From: Diplocloster agilis
GTDB lineage: Bacteria > Bacillota > Clostridia > Lachnospirales > Lachnospiraceae
Reading direction: 5' to 3'
Assembly (NCBI RefSeq): GCF_019042275.1
Contig: NZ_JAHQCW010000026.1
Span: forward strand, 25,443 to 89,442
Length of the DNA stretch: 64,000 bases
Below, in pieces: positions 15,360-23,809 of the stretch (position 1 is its first letter; every line of letters begins with the position of its first letter). The translations under genes and the position numbers were made by a program. Below the pieces are notes generated by a model that ran no database searches, had not been told where the DNA came from, and saw nothing but the letters and a program-made list of their open reading frames with translations.

Positions 15360-17333
15360 CTACCGGTATACCCATTCCCCGGAAGAATACAGCAAGGTAT
15401 TCTTCGAACTGACCTGCTGCACCTGCACCTGATCGCCGGACTTAAGCTTCGCATCCAGCGGCCGCAATACTCCCGAATGAATAAACAAAGTCTCCACCGG
15501 CTCCCCGTTAATCACGATCCGGCTGTTCTCGGTAAAATTCTTGCCCTGGACGTAAATTTTCCCATTATGTCCCACAAACACCTGATCAATAACCACCGGT
15601 TTCACGCCCATCTGCAGATCCGTAGGCTCATAAGGGCTCTCCTGTCCATACACGTACTGCTTCCCATACAGCATATCATACTGCAGTTCCTGCAGATCCA
15701 CCAGATAATGTTTGGTTTTTCTCCGGGTCTGGTGGTAGGTAAATATAGTGCCTTTCTGAATCCCGATCTGCTTTAGCACCTCAGCGCCCGCCTGATAGGC
15801 CGTAAGCGTCTGGTCCTTTTTCGCAAGGCCGATATTATCCCAGATGACATATTCCGTTTCGAACAGATATCTGCTCTTGACCTCATTTACCTTCAGCCCC
15901 ATCGTAGGCAGATGATCCCCATACAGAAACAGTACGGTGTCCTCTCCGTAAGCTTCCAGCGCTTCCACCAGATGGCCCACAAAAGCATCCACCTCATAAA
16001 CCTGATTCACATAGTATTCCCAGGCGTTCCTCCGTCCTTCCGTATCCGGGCCGCTGACTTTGATTTTCGGATTCTCAAGAAGCGGCTCCTCTGGATAGTC
16101 CCCGTGCGATTGGACGGTTATGGTAAATACATAGTCCTGCCCCGGCGTCGCCTTCAGCGCATCCAGGATGCACTCCACCAGGATCTCGTCCTTGGGCCAG
16201 CCGTTGGGCGTTACCTCCTTGATATCCATCATTTCCCTTGAGGTAAAAGTATCAAACCCCAATTTGGAAAATACATCCCGCCGGTCATAGAAACTGGCCG
16301 TATTGTTATGAATGGCGTGGGCGCTGTAACCCAGCTCCTTCAGATCGTACGCCATGCTTTCGCAGGTGGTTTTCTGCAAAATTGTCTTATAAGGATACTC
16401 CCCCGGCCCGAAATCTCTCAGATTCATGCCGGTAATCGTCTCGAACTCCGTGTTCGCAGTCCCGGCGCCGACAGACGGCACCTTGTAGTAACCGGAGGAA
16501 TACTTCTGCATCAACGCGCGGAAATTCGGGATCGGGTCCTCCGACATTTCCAAAAACTCCACTTCCCGCGGGTCAAAAAAAGACTCCAGCTGTACGAATA
16601 TAATATTCGGGAAATCCATATCCCCCGGCATAGTTTCCTTTACATCACCTTCGCTGGACAAAATTTTGCGGATGGATCGGTCCGAATAGTCGTGGGGCGC
16701 GTCCATTCCGGTTCCGAACAGCGTGCTGGTGAAACAATACGGAAATCCATAATCCTCATAGGCAAACGCAATATTTCCAAAGTAGGACGACAGCACCCGG
16801 TTGTTCAGCGCCAAATGGGTCGTCACTCCAAAAAGGACACAGACGAAAACCGCCATCCCGGCATTTCGAAGGTAGTACATTTTCCCCTGATACTTCGGAG
16901 CTTTCCGGTATAGGATCACCATACCCGCCACCACGGCCGCCAATCCGGCCGCCGCCCCGATCACTTTCAGCGGGCTCATATAGGCCCCCAGGACCTCCGC
17001 CGCGTCGAAGATCAGCTTGAAATCAGGTCCCGTCAACGGCGTCACCCGGTTAGCCAGGACGATACCGTTGACGATCCCCAGAATCAGCCAAAGCCCGCCG
17101 ATCAATGCCCGTACAAAAGTCCTTCGCCGGAACAGATACACGAACATCAGCGTCATAAAAATCATAAACGCGTTATATAAAAATACCAGAGGGCTTTTCG
17201 TCATGAACCTCCAGGCAGCCGCCGCGGAATGCCTGGAGGCTGCCTCGATGATAAAATAGACCAGAATCGACAAGATTGCATGGAACAGCAACGACAGCCG
17301 GTTCATAACAGTTACGATCGATTCTTTTTTCAT
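15360..17333 (-). CDS. LTA synthase family phosphoglycerol transferase / sulfatase
   Basis: Encodes 657 residues. About five membrane segments occupy residues 10-190. The extracellular alkaline-phosphatase-fold domain follows, with metal-site Glu in FVQLESFFDP, nucleophile Thr in AGTANTEFETITGMN, SAHAIHNNTASFYDR, VFTITVQSHGDYP and LYGDHLPT. A C-terminal immunoglobulin-like stretch of about 90 residues (VFVGHNGKIYVQGKNFTENS) is extra compared with plain LtaS. The enzyme probably moves glycerol-phosphate units from phosphatidylglycerol to lipoteichoic acid or to a glycan. It begins 15 bp after the valS stop and may be cotranscribed with it. Confidence 0.9.
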   Translation of the reverse strand: MKKESIVTVMNRLSLLFHAILSILVYFIIEAASRHSAAAAWRFMTKSPLVFLYNAFMIFMTLMFVYLFRRRTFVRALIGGLWLILGIVNGIVLANRVTPLTGPDFKLIFDAAEVLGAYMSPLKVIGAAAGLAAVVAGMVILYRKAPKYQGKMYYLRNAGMAVFVCVLFGVTTHLALNNRVLSSYFGNIAFAYEDYGFPYCFTSTLFGTGMDAPHDYSDRSIRKILSSEGDVKETMPGDMDFPNIIFVQLESFFDPREVEFLEMSEDPIPNFRALMQKYSSGYYKVPSVGAGTANTEFETITGMNLRDFGPGEYPYKTILQKTTCESMAYDLKELGYSAHAIHNNTASFYDRRDVFSKLGFDTFTSREMMDIKEVTPNGWPKDEILVECILDALKATPGQDYVFTITVQSHGDYPEEPLLENPKIKVSGPDTEGRRNAWEYYVNQVYEVDAFVGHLVEALEAYGEDTVLFLYGDHLPTMGLKVNEVKSRYLFETEYVIWDNIGLAKKDQTLTAYQAGAEVLKQIGIQKGTIFTYHQTRRKTKHYLVDLQELQYDMLYGKQYVYGQESPYEPTDLQMGVKPVVIDQVFVGHNGKIYVQGKNFTENSRIVINGEPVETLFIHSGVLRPLDAKLKSGDQVQVQQVSSKNTLLYSSGEWVYR

Positions 17334-17348
17334 ACTTTGACTCCATCT

Positions 17349-19994
17349 TTATTTCCAGAACGCCAAACGCTCCATAACCTGCTCCATCATCTGCGCATAT
17401 TTGCTGAGTTTTTCTTCTTCTTCCTTTATCTTATGCGCAGGCGCTTTGCTCAGGAAATTCGCGTTGCTCAACATCCCCTTTACTCTTGCCAGCTCTTTTT
17501 CCAGCCGCTCCATTTCTTTCGTAAGGCGGGCCTTCTCTTTTTCCTTGTCCACCAGTTCCTCCAAAGGCATATAAATCGTGGCCTTCGGCGTCACTATGGA
17601 TACCGCGTCCTCACCGATCCCTTTTTTATCCGTCTGCACACGTATCTTGCTGGCTCCCACCAGAATTTTAAAGGAGTTCTTCACCGTCTCGAACATCTCG
17701 CAGGTGCCGCGGTTGTCGGAAACGATAAATACCCGCACTTTTTTCTTCATCGGAACATTCATATCCGCTCGGACGTTTCGAATGCCTCTGACCACGTCTT
17801 TTACCGCGTCCATCATCTCTTCGGCTATCGCGTAGTTCCAGCATTCCTGGTATACCGGCCAGTCGGAGATCATGATCGACTCCTGATCCGGATGCAGTGT
17901 GCAGAAGATTTCCTCCGTAATGAACGGCATAAACGGATGCAGCAATTTTAACGCCTGCGTCAGCACGGTCTTTAAGGTCCACAGCGCGTAATCCGCAGAG
18001 TCCTCATCGTATTCCCTGCTGTACATCCGGTACTTGGCAATCTCAATATACCAGTCGCAGAATTCATCCCATATAAAATCATAAACCTTCTGAACGGCGA
18101 TTCCCAGTTCATACCGGTCCATATTGTCGGTAACTTCTTTTGCCAAAGTATTTACTTTGGATAAGATCCAGCGGTCCGCCAGTTTCAGATGGAAATCCTC
18201 CGGCGTCTCGATGTCCCGGTCCTCCAGGTTCATCATGATAAATCTGGCCGCGTTCCACAATTTGTTAGCAAAGTTTCTGCTGGATTCCACACGCTCCCAG
18301 TAAAACCTCATATCATTTCCCGGCGCGTTTCCGGTTACCAGGGTAAGCCTTAATGCGTCCGCTCCGAATTTGTCGATCACTTCCAGCGGGTCGATGCCGT
18401 TTCCGAGGGACTTACTCATCTTACGTCCGTTCGAATCCCTCACCAGCCCATGGATCAGAACTGTGTGGAACGGGGATTTCCCGGTATGCGCGTAGCCGGA
18501 AAATACCATGCGGACTACCCAGAAGAAGATGATATCATACCCGGTCACCAGCACATCCGTCGGATAGAAATAGTCCAGGTCTTCCGTCTTCTCCGGCCAT
18601 CCCAGCGTAGAGAAGGGCCACAGGGCCGAACTGAACCAGGTGTCTAACGTATCCGGGTCCTGGGTCATATGCGTGCAGCCGCACTTCGGGCAGGCCTCGG
18701 GGGCTTCTTTTGCCACTACCATCTCCCCGCACTGGTCGCAGTAGTAGGCCGGTATCCGGTGGCCCCACCACAGCTGTCTGGAGATACACCAATCGCGGAT
18801 ATTTTCTAGCCAGTGCAGATAGATCTTGTCAAACCGGTCGGGCACAAACTGAAGGTCGCCGGTTTTCAGCGCTTCGATGGCCGGTTTCGCCAGTTCCTCC
18901 ATTTTTACAAACCACTGCTGTTTTACCATGGGTTCTACGGTGGTTCCACAGCGGTCATGGGTTCCTACATTATGAACATGCTCTTCCACCTTCACCAGAA
19001 GGCCCTGTTCCTCCAGCTCCCGGACGATCAGCTTCCGGGCCTCATAGCGCTCCATCCCGGCGTATTTGCCTCCGTTTTCATTGATGGTGGCGTCATCGTT
19101 TAACACATTGATCACCGGCAGGTCATGACGTTTTCCCACTTCAAAGTCGTTCGGGTCATGGGCCGGCGTAATCTTCACCACTCCGGTGCCGAATTCCCTG
19201 TCCACGTAGCTGTCCGCTACGACCGGGATTTCCCTGTTCACCAGAGGCAGGATGACGCTTCTGCCGATCAGATGGCTGTAGCGTTCATCATCGGGATGTA
19301 CCGCCAGCGCCGTATCTCCCAGCATGGTCTCCGGTCTGGTCGTAGCCACCGTTACGAAGTCATCGCTTCCCACGATGGGATATTTGATGTGCCAGAAATG
19401 GCCGGTCTGTTCCTCATGCTCTACTTCCGCGTCGGATATGGTTGTCTGGCAGACCGGGCACCAGTTGACGATCCGGTTTCCTTTATAGATCAGTCCCTCG
19501 TCATAGAATTTCAGGAATACTTCTTCCACCGCTTTGGAACAGCCCTCGTCCATTGTAAAGCGCTCTCTGTCCCAGTCCGCGGAGGAACCCATCTTCTTCA
19601 GCTGGCTGACGATGCGTCCGCCGTATTCCTCTTTCCACTGCCAGGCTCTTTCCAGAAATTTTTCCCGGCCCAGATCTTCCTTGTCAATGCCCTCTTTTTT
19701 CAGCTGCTCCGTGATCTTGACCTCGGTAGCGATACTGGCGTGATCGCAGCCGGGCTGCCACAGCGCGTTGTAGCCCTGCATTCTCTTATAGCGGATCAGG
19801 ATATCCTGTAAGGTATTGTCCAACGCATGTCCCATATGCAGCTGGCCGGTAATGTTGGGCGGAGGCATCACGATGGTAAACGGCTTCTTGCTCCTGTCCA
19901 CCTCCGCGTGAAAATACTTGCGGGTTTCCCATTTTTCATACAATCTGGGCTCAATGTCCCTCGGATCATAGGTCTTGCTTAATTCTTTACTCAT
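17349..19994 (-). CDS. valS: Valyl-tRNA synthetase
   Basis: Encodes 881 residues of a class I synthetase: HIGH-type motif PPPNITGQLHMGHALDN near residue 47, zinc-type Cys pairs in WCPVCQ and CDQCGEM/CPKCGC, KMSKSLGNG, the anticodon-binding helical domain, and a C-terminal coiled coil (EKEKARLTKEMERLEKEL). It charges tRNA-Val and edits mischarged threonine. The frame is open to 20180, but the ATG at 19994 is the start, since it has GAAGGGAG upstream and gives the family N-terminus MSKELSKTYDPRDIEPRLYE. A T-box leader with a GUA specifier codon controls it. Confidence 0.97.
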   Translation of the reverse strand: MSKELSKTYDPRDIEPRLYEKWETRKYFHAEVDRSKKPFTIVMPPPNITGQLHMGHALDNTLQDILIRYKRMQGYNALWQPGCDHASIATEVKITEQLKKEGIDKEDLGREKFLERAWQWKEEYGGRIVSQLKKMGSSADWDRERFTMDEGCSKAVEEVFLKFYDEGLIYKGNRIVNWCPVCQTTISDAEVEHEEQTGHFWHIKYPIVGSDDFVTVATTRPETMLGDTALAVHPDDERYSHLIGRSVILPLVNREIPVVADSYVDREFGTGVVKITPAHDPNDFEVGKRHDLPVINVLNDDATINENGGKYAGMERYEARKLIVRELEEQGLLVKVEEHVHNVGTHDRCGTTVEPMVKQQWFVKMEELAKPAIEALKTGDLQFVPDRFDKIYLHWLENIRDWCISRQLWWGHRIPAYYCDQCGEMVVAKEAPEACPKCGCTHMTQDPDTLDTWFSSALWPFSTLGWPEKTEDLDYFYPTDVLVTGYDIIFFWVVRMVFSGYAHTGKSPFHTVLIHGLVRDSNGRKMSKSLGNGIDPLEVIDKFGADALRLTLVTGNAPGNDMRFYWERVESSRNFANKLWNAARFIMMNLEDRDIETPEDFHLKLADRWILSKVNTLAKEVTDNMDRYELGIAVQKVYDFIWDEFCDWYIEIAKYRMYSREYDEDSADYALWTLKTVLTQALKLLHPFMPFITEEIFCTLHPDQESIMISDWPVYQECWNYAIAEEMMDAVKDVVRGIRNVRADMNVPMKKKVRVFIVSDNRGTCEMFETVKNSFKILVGASKIRVQTDKKGIGEDAVSIVTPKATIYMPLEELVDKEKEKARLTKEMERLEKELARVKGMLSNANFLSKAPAHKIKEEEEKLSKYAQMMEQVMERLAFWK

Positions 19995-20042
19995 TGGTTT
20001 CTCCCTTCTTTTATAACGCAATATAATTTCAAGTGAATGAAA

Positions 20043-20140
20043 GAGAGTTTCGCTTGTGAAACTCTCCGCCTGCGGCGGACCGCGTAAGCGGCATTTTACT
20101 TTCCGCCGCAGTGCAATCTCCCCCGGAGGGCTTTTATTCC
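20043..20140. repeat. Cluster of short hairpins between T-box terminator and valS
   Basis: Three perfect small palindromes follow each other: GAGAGTTTC/GAAACTCTC (20043-20051 and 20058-20066), CCGCCTGCGGCGG (20066-20078) and CCGCGTAAGCGG (20080-20091). A further TTTCCGCCGCAG can pair with CTGCGGCGG. They lie in the transcribed leader after the T-box terminator and before the valS ribosome site, where no element is needed for T-box action. They look like an inserted interspersed palindromic repeat. Only its presence is certain. Confidence 0.55.
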
Positions 20141-20160
20141 ATAGGCGCACTTTCCTATAG

Positions 20161-20405
20161 AATAAAAAACGCCCCTGCATAATGCAAAGGGCGAATGTCT
20201 CGCGGTACCACCTTATCTTATATGCCGGCTATAGGGCATATATCTCAGTCTGTCTGTTAACGCGGACAAGACGGGTAAGACTTACCGCGGCAGCGCGTTT
20301 CAGTCTTCCGGTTCCAAAGCTACCTTCCGTATCCCGTTTCCCGGACAGCCTTCCAGCCCATGGACCGTCCTCTCTGACAGGCGTGTGATACGTACTCCTC
20401 TTTTT
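20161..20405 (-). promoter_or_regulatory. T-box riboswitch (valine specific) of valS
   Basis: Reading leftwards: AGUA-type start of stem I (GAGGAGTACGTATCA near 20400), the GA motif AGAGAGGACGG, distal-loop sequence GGGCTGGAAGGCTG, the specifier loop GAAGGTAGCTTTGGAAC containing the Val codon GTA (20323-20321), the T-box GGTGGTACCGCGAGA (20212-20198), and a terminator CGCCCTTTGCA/TGCAGGGGCG followed by TTTTTT (20193-20163). Uncharged tRNA-Val pairs with the specifier and T-box and stabilises the antiterminator, allowing valS transcription (known mechanism). Confidence 0.93.
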
Positions 20406-20618
20406 CACAACCGTTGTTTTTATATGATATTCCTTTTCTGTTTTACTCTGCCTGAATGCTGTCACCGGCGGAGTTTCAAATAAGATACGCCTATCATAAT
20501 CGGATTTTAGGTTTTTGTCAAGTACGGCGTTATTCCGCTGATTTTCGGCTGATTCCCGTGATACCCCGCTAATTCCCGTGCCGGTTTTCTCCCCGCATTA
20601 TGGAATCAAGGTCTTTTA

Positions 20619-21263
20619 TCAGGAAACTCCGGCTTTGGCACAGATATCGGCCAGACAGCATTTTTCACAATGGGGCTTTGTCCGGGCCGTGCAGATATCC
20701 CTTCCATGATAAACCAGCCTGTGGCAAAAATCACTGCCCTCTTCGGCAGGAATCAGTTTCCAAAGGGCCATCTCCACTTTCTTCGGGTCCTTGACCTGAT
20801 CTACCAGCCCCATCCGGTTCACCAGCCGGATACAATGGGTATCGGTCACAATCGCCGGCTTGCCAAACACATCGCCCATAATCAGGTTCGCACTTTTTCT
20901 TCCGACTCCCGGAAGCTTTAACAGCGCGTTGAAATCATCGGGCACCCTGCCGCCGTACAGGTCACGCAGCTCCCTCATACAGGCGTTAATATCCCTGGCC
21001 TTGCTATGGCCCAACCCGCAGGGCTTTACGATTTTCTCGATCTCCTCCACCCCGGCATCTGCCAACGCTTCCACGTCGGGGAATTTTTTATACAAATCCT
21101 GAACCACCACGTTCACTCTGGCATCTGTGCACTGCGCCGCCAGGCGCACACTTACCAGAAGCTTCCAGGCCTGATCCGGGGCGTACTCAAGCGTGCATCC
21201 GGCATCCGGGTATTCCTTTTTTAAACGTTCCACGATTTCCAGCGCCAATTCTTCTTTTGTCAT
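20619..21263 (-). CDS. nth: Endonuclease III (DNA glycosylase/AP lyase)
   Basis: Encodes 214 residues: helix-hairpin-helix LLKLPGVGRKSANLIMG, catalytic Asp in IVTDTHCIRLVNRMG, and a C-terminal four-Cys iron-sulfur cluster (CTARTKPHCEKC then CLADIC). I count seven residues between the first two Cys, one more than in the usual C-X6-C pattern. It removes oxidised pyrimidines. The frame stays open to 21542 because it reads through the GGACATGTCC array; the true start is the ATG at 21263 (MTKEELALEIVERLKKEYPD), preceded by AGGG and AGGAG. Monocistronic by appearance. Confidence 0.95.
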   Translation of the reverse strand: MTKEELALEIVERLKKEYPDAGCTLEYAPDQAWKLLVSVRLAAQCTDARVNVVVQDLYKKFPDVEALADAGVEEIEKIVKPCGLGHSKARDINACMRELRDLYGGRVPDDFNALLKLPGVGRKSANLIMGDVFGKPAIVTDTHCIRLVNRMGLVDQVKDPKKVEMALWKLIPAEEGSDFCHRLVYHGRDICTARTKPHCEKCCLADICAKAGVS

Positions 21264-21437
21264 ATTAAAATCCCTATAGGCTCCTTTCCTGTCCATCCCT
21301 TTTCCGTGCGCAAATATGGTTTGCGCACTTCGTATATTGTGAATGCTTCTAGTTGATATTATAAATTGCTTTCCTTTTGATTTCAATGGCCTTGCCATTA
21401 GAAATGTGGAAATAGGCGAAATAGACAACATCGAAAT

Positions 21438-21532
21438 AGACATGTCCCAAGTCAAAACGGACATGTCCCAGACTGATTTGGACATGTCCCAAATTAAAAT
21501 GGACATGTCCCAAACCGGAATGGACATGTCCC
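21438..21532. repeat. Array of five GGACATGTCC palindromes at exact 21-bp period
   Basis: Copies start at 21438 (AGACATGTCC, one mismatch), 21459, 21480, 21501 and 21522, each exactly 21 bp apart, with different AT-rich spacers. It lies about 175 bp upstream of the nth start and about 200 bp upstream of the moxR-type gene, in a divergent region. Same palindrome and period as the array at 4760-4833. Both arrays begin, on the minus strand, with AAAGGGGACATGTCC or AAAAGGGGACATGTCC. Confidence 0.9.
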
Positions 21533-21635
21533 CTTTCGTCATATTGTTAAAATTTTATCAATATTCACAAAACATTAATAAAAACTTTCTTGACCTGTAG
21601 CCAACTCCAAAGTATATGATAACTATACACAAGCA

Positions 21636-21644
21636 TGCTATAAT
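21636..21644 (+). promoter_or_regulatory. Extended -10 promoter of the moxR operon
   Basis: TGCTATAAT at 21636-21644 is a perfect extended -10 (TGnTATAAT), 94 bp upstream of the moxR-type start. No clear -35 is seen, as is common for extended -10 promoters. Confidence 0.6.
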
Positions 21645-21737
21645 GTTATTAAAAGACTGCCATTACCAAAATCAAATTCTGCAAGTATAGACTAAGGAAA
21701 CCGTTACACAGCAGCTCACCAGAGAGGATGAACCGTT

Positions 21738-22721
21738 ATGCCAGTTACCAGCAGCACCGCCGTTCAGATTATGGATGAAGTAAAAAAAGCCGTCATCGGC
21801 AAGGACGACTGTATCCGCAAAGTATTATCTGCCATCCTGGCCGGAGGACATATATTAATAGAAGATATTCCGGGCGTCGGCAAGACCACCATGGCCGTAG
21901 CCTTCTCCAGAAGCATGGGTATGCTCCAGCACCGGGTTCAGTTTACCCCGGATGTCCTGCCGGCGGACATCACAGGCTTTACGATGTTTCAGAAGGAAAC
22001 CGGCCTGTTCGAATACCAGCCGGGAGCCATCATGTGTAATCTGTTTCTGGCCGATGAGATCAACCGGGCGTCTCCCAAAACTCAATCCGCGTTGCTGGAG
22101 GTTATGGAGGAAGGAAAAGTCACGGTAGACCGGGTGACCCATCCGGTTCCGGATCCTTTTGTGGTCATCGCCACGGAGAATCCATTTGGCTCCGCAGGCA
22201 CCCAGATGCTGCCGGAGTCCCAGCTGGACCGCTTTTTTATCTGCATCACCATGGGATATCCGGATATCAAGGATGAAATTGAGATCGTCAAAGGGACCTT
22301 TGATAAAAAGGCTTATGAGAAAATACAGCCGGTCATCAGCCCGGACATGCTGATACAAATGCAGGGTGAGGTACAGGCAGTCTTCGTGCATGATGTGCTG
22401 TACGACTATATCGGCAGGCTGGTCACTGCTACCAGGAATCATCCGCTGATCCAGACCGGCTTAAGCCCCAGAGGTACCATAGCGTTAGCTAAAATGGCAA
22501 AAGCCACCGCCTATCTGGCCGGTCGGGATTTCTGTATTCCGGCGGACGCGGCCTTCGTATTCCCGGATGTGGCTTGTCACCGTATCCACTTGAACGCCAA
22601 AGCACGTGCCGGACATATACGGACAGAAGATATCATTCGGGAAATCTTAAAAAACACCCCCTCGCCAACCCCAAAAAAGACCGGGCGTAAAGAGGCCGCT
22701 AAAAAAGAGGTATCGGAATGA
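21738..22721 (+). CDS. MoxR-family AAA+ ATPase
   Basis: Encodes 327 residues: Walker A IEDIPGVGKTTMAVAFSRSM near residue 40, VQFTPDVLPADITGF, Walker B NLFLADEINRASPKTQSALL near residue 103, sensor VVIATENPFGSAGTQMLPES, and LSPRGTIALAKMAKA in the lid. MoxR ATPases act as chaperones for assembly or activation of partner proteins. It is the first gene of a three-gene operon with a DUF58 protein and a transglutaminase-like membrane protein, a common set of unknown exact purpose. A GAGAGG ribosome site precedes the ATG. The last four bases overlap the next gene (ATGA). Confidence 0.95.
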   Translation: MPVTSSTAVQIMDEVKKAVIGKDDCIRKVLSAILAGGHILIEDIPGVGKTTMAVAFSRSMGMLQHRVQFTPDVLPADITGFTMFQKETGLFEYQPGAIMCNLFLADEINRASPKTQSALLEVMEEGKVTVDRVTHPVPDPFVVIATENPFGSAGTQMLPESQLDRFFICITMGYPDIKDEIEIVKGTFDKKAYEKIQPVISPDMLIQMQGEVQAVFVHDVLYDYIGRLVTATRNHPLIQTGLSPRGTIALAKMAKATAYLAGRDFCIPADAAFVFPDVACHRIHLNAKARAGHIRTEDIIREILKNTPSPTPKKTGRKEAAKKEVSE

Positions 22722-23809
22722 GTATTCTGATCTATGTGCTTTTGCTGGCAGGAACCTTTTATCTGCAGATTATGTTCCGATGGCCCGGGGGCGTCCCGCT
22801 TCTGGCCTGCGAGCTGGTTCTCCCTGTCTTCTGCCTGCTGATGTCCTGGTATCTGCACCGCTGTGTCCGGGCAGAATGCCATACGCCTGTTGCCATGGCG
22901 GAGCGCGGTGAGGAAATACCCGTCGAGCTGCGTATCCAGAACCGCTCCCTCCTGCCGGTCCCGTATATCCGTATCGGTCTGGAATGCAGATATGGCAATT
23001 CCGATCAGGTGCAGCGATTGAAAATAGAAGCCGGCATCGATGGCAGATCTGAGCGCCGGATTGCCTATCGAATAAACCCTTCCTACTGCGGGCGGTTGGA
23101 TATCCGGATTCATTCCTTCCGGATCTACGATTACCTAAAGCTCTTTTTTTTCCGCATACGCGTCGAACAGCCCTCGGAAGTTTATATTCTTCCCGCCGCG
23201 TACCCTGTAAATATTTGTGCCGGGAACAAAATACAAAACTTTCTGATGGACAGTGATGAATTTGCCAGAGACCGGCCCGGTGACGATCCTTCCGAAATAT
23301 TCGATATCCGGGAATACCGGCCCGGTGACCGGCCGGAACAAATACACTGGAAATTAAGCGCCCGGGAGGATGCGCTGTATGTCAAAGAGTTTAGCCAGCC
23401 TGTGGGAGCTGCCGTTCTGATCCTTTTGGAAGGTACGGATTGGCCGACCGCACCGGAACAATGGAACAGTATGTTGGAAACAGCCGTATCCTTTTCCAAA
23501 GCTCTGCTTTCCATCTCCTGCAGCCACTATGTCGCCTGGCCGGACCGGGCCGGGCGGGAAATCGTCAGAACTCTGGTCAAAGACGAGGAAACGTTCTACG
23601 AAATGATTCGCAGACTGCTGGCTCCTGATGTTTCTTCCTTTAGCCCGAATGCTCTGTTCGAATATGAAGACGCCTATCCGAATATGAACTTCGCCAGCAT
23701 ACTGGTTCTGAATACGGATTTGGAACTGAAGACAAACGGTGAAGTAATCGCCGTATTTTCTCCGGCTGATTTAAAAAGTCAACTGGAAACCTTGGAGTTA
23801 TATCTTTAA
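22718..23809 (+). CDS. DUF58 domain protein
   Basis: Encodes 363 residues. Two hydrophobic segments near the N-terminus (about 5-18 and 24-43) are followed by a beta-rich region and the DUF58 signature EIFDIREYRPGDRPEQIHWK near residue 195, and a von Willebrand A-like domain start (VGAAVLILLEGTDW). DUF58 proteins typically partner with MoxR ATPases. It overlaps moxR by four bases and its stop abuts the transglutaminase start (TAATG-type), so the three are translated together. Confidence 0.92.
   Translation: MSILIYVLLLAGTFYLQIMFRWPGGVPLLACELVLPVFCLLMSWYLHRCVRAECHTPVAMAERGEEIPVELRIQNRSLLPVPYIRIGLECRYGNSDQVQRLKIEAGIDGRSERRIAYRINPSYCGRLDIRIHSFRIYDYLKLFFFRIRVEQPSEVYILPAAYPVNICAGNKIQNFLMDSDEFARDRPGDDPSEIFDIREYRPGDRPEQIHWKLSAREDALYVKEFSQPVGAAVLILLEGTDWPTAPEQWNSMLETAVSFSKALLSISCSHYVAWPDRAGREIVRTLVKDEETFYEMIRRLLAPDVSSFSPNALFEYEDAYPNMNFASILVLNTDLELKTNGEVIAVFSPADLKSQLETLELYL

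Noticed and set aside
20229..20465. Frame of 78 residues upstream of valS
   Set aside because: It is the T-box leader read as protein.
21343..21600. Plus-strand frame of 85 residues with DMSQ repeats
   Set aside because: Produced by the 21-bp palindromic array; lacks a ribosome site and ends in random AT-rich sequence.
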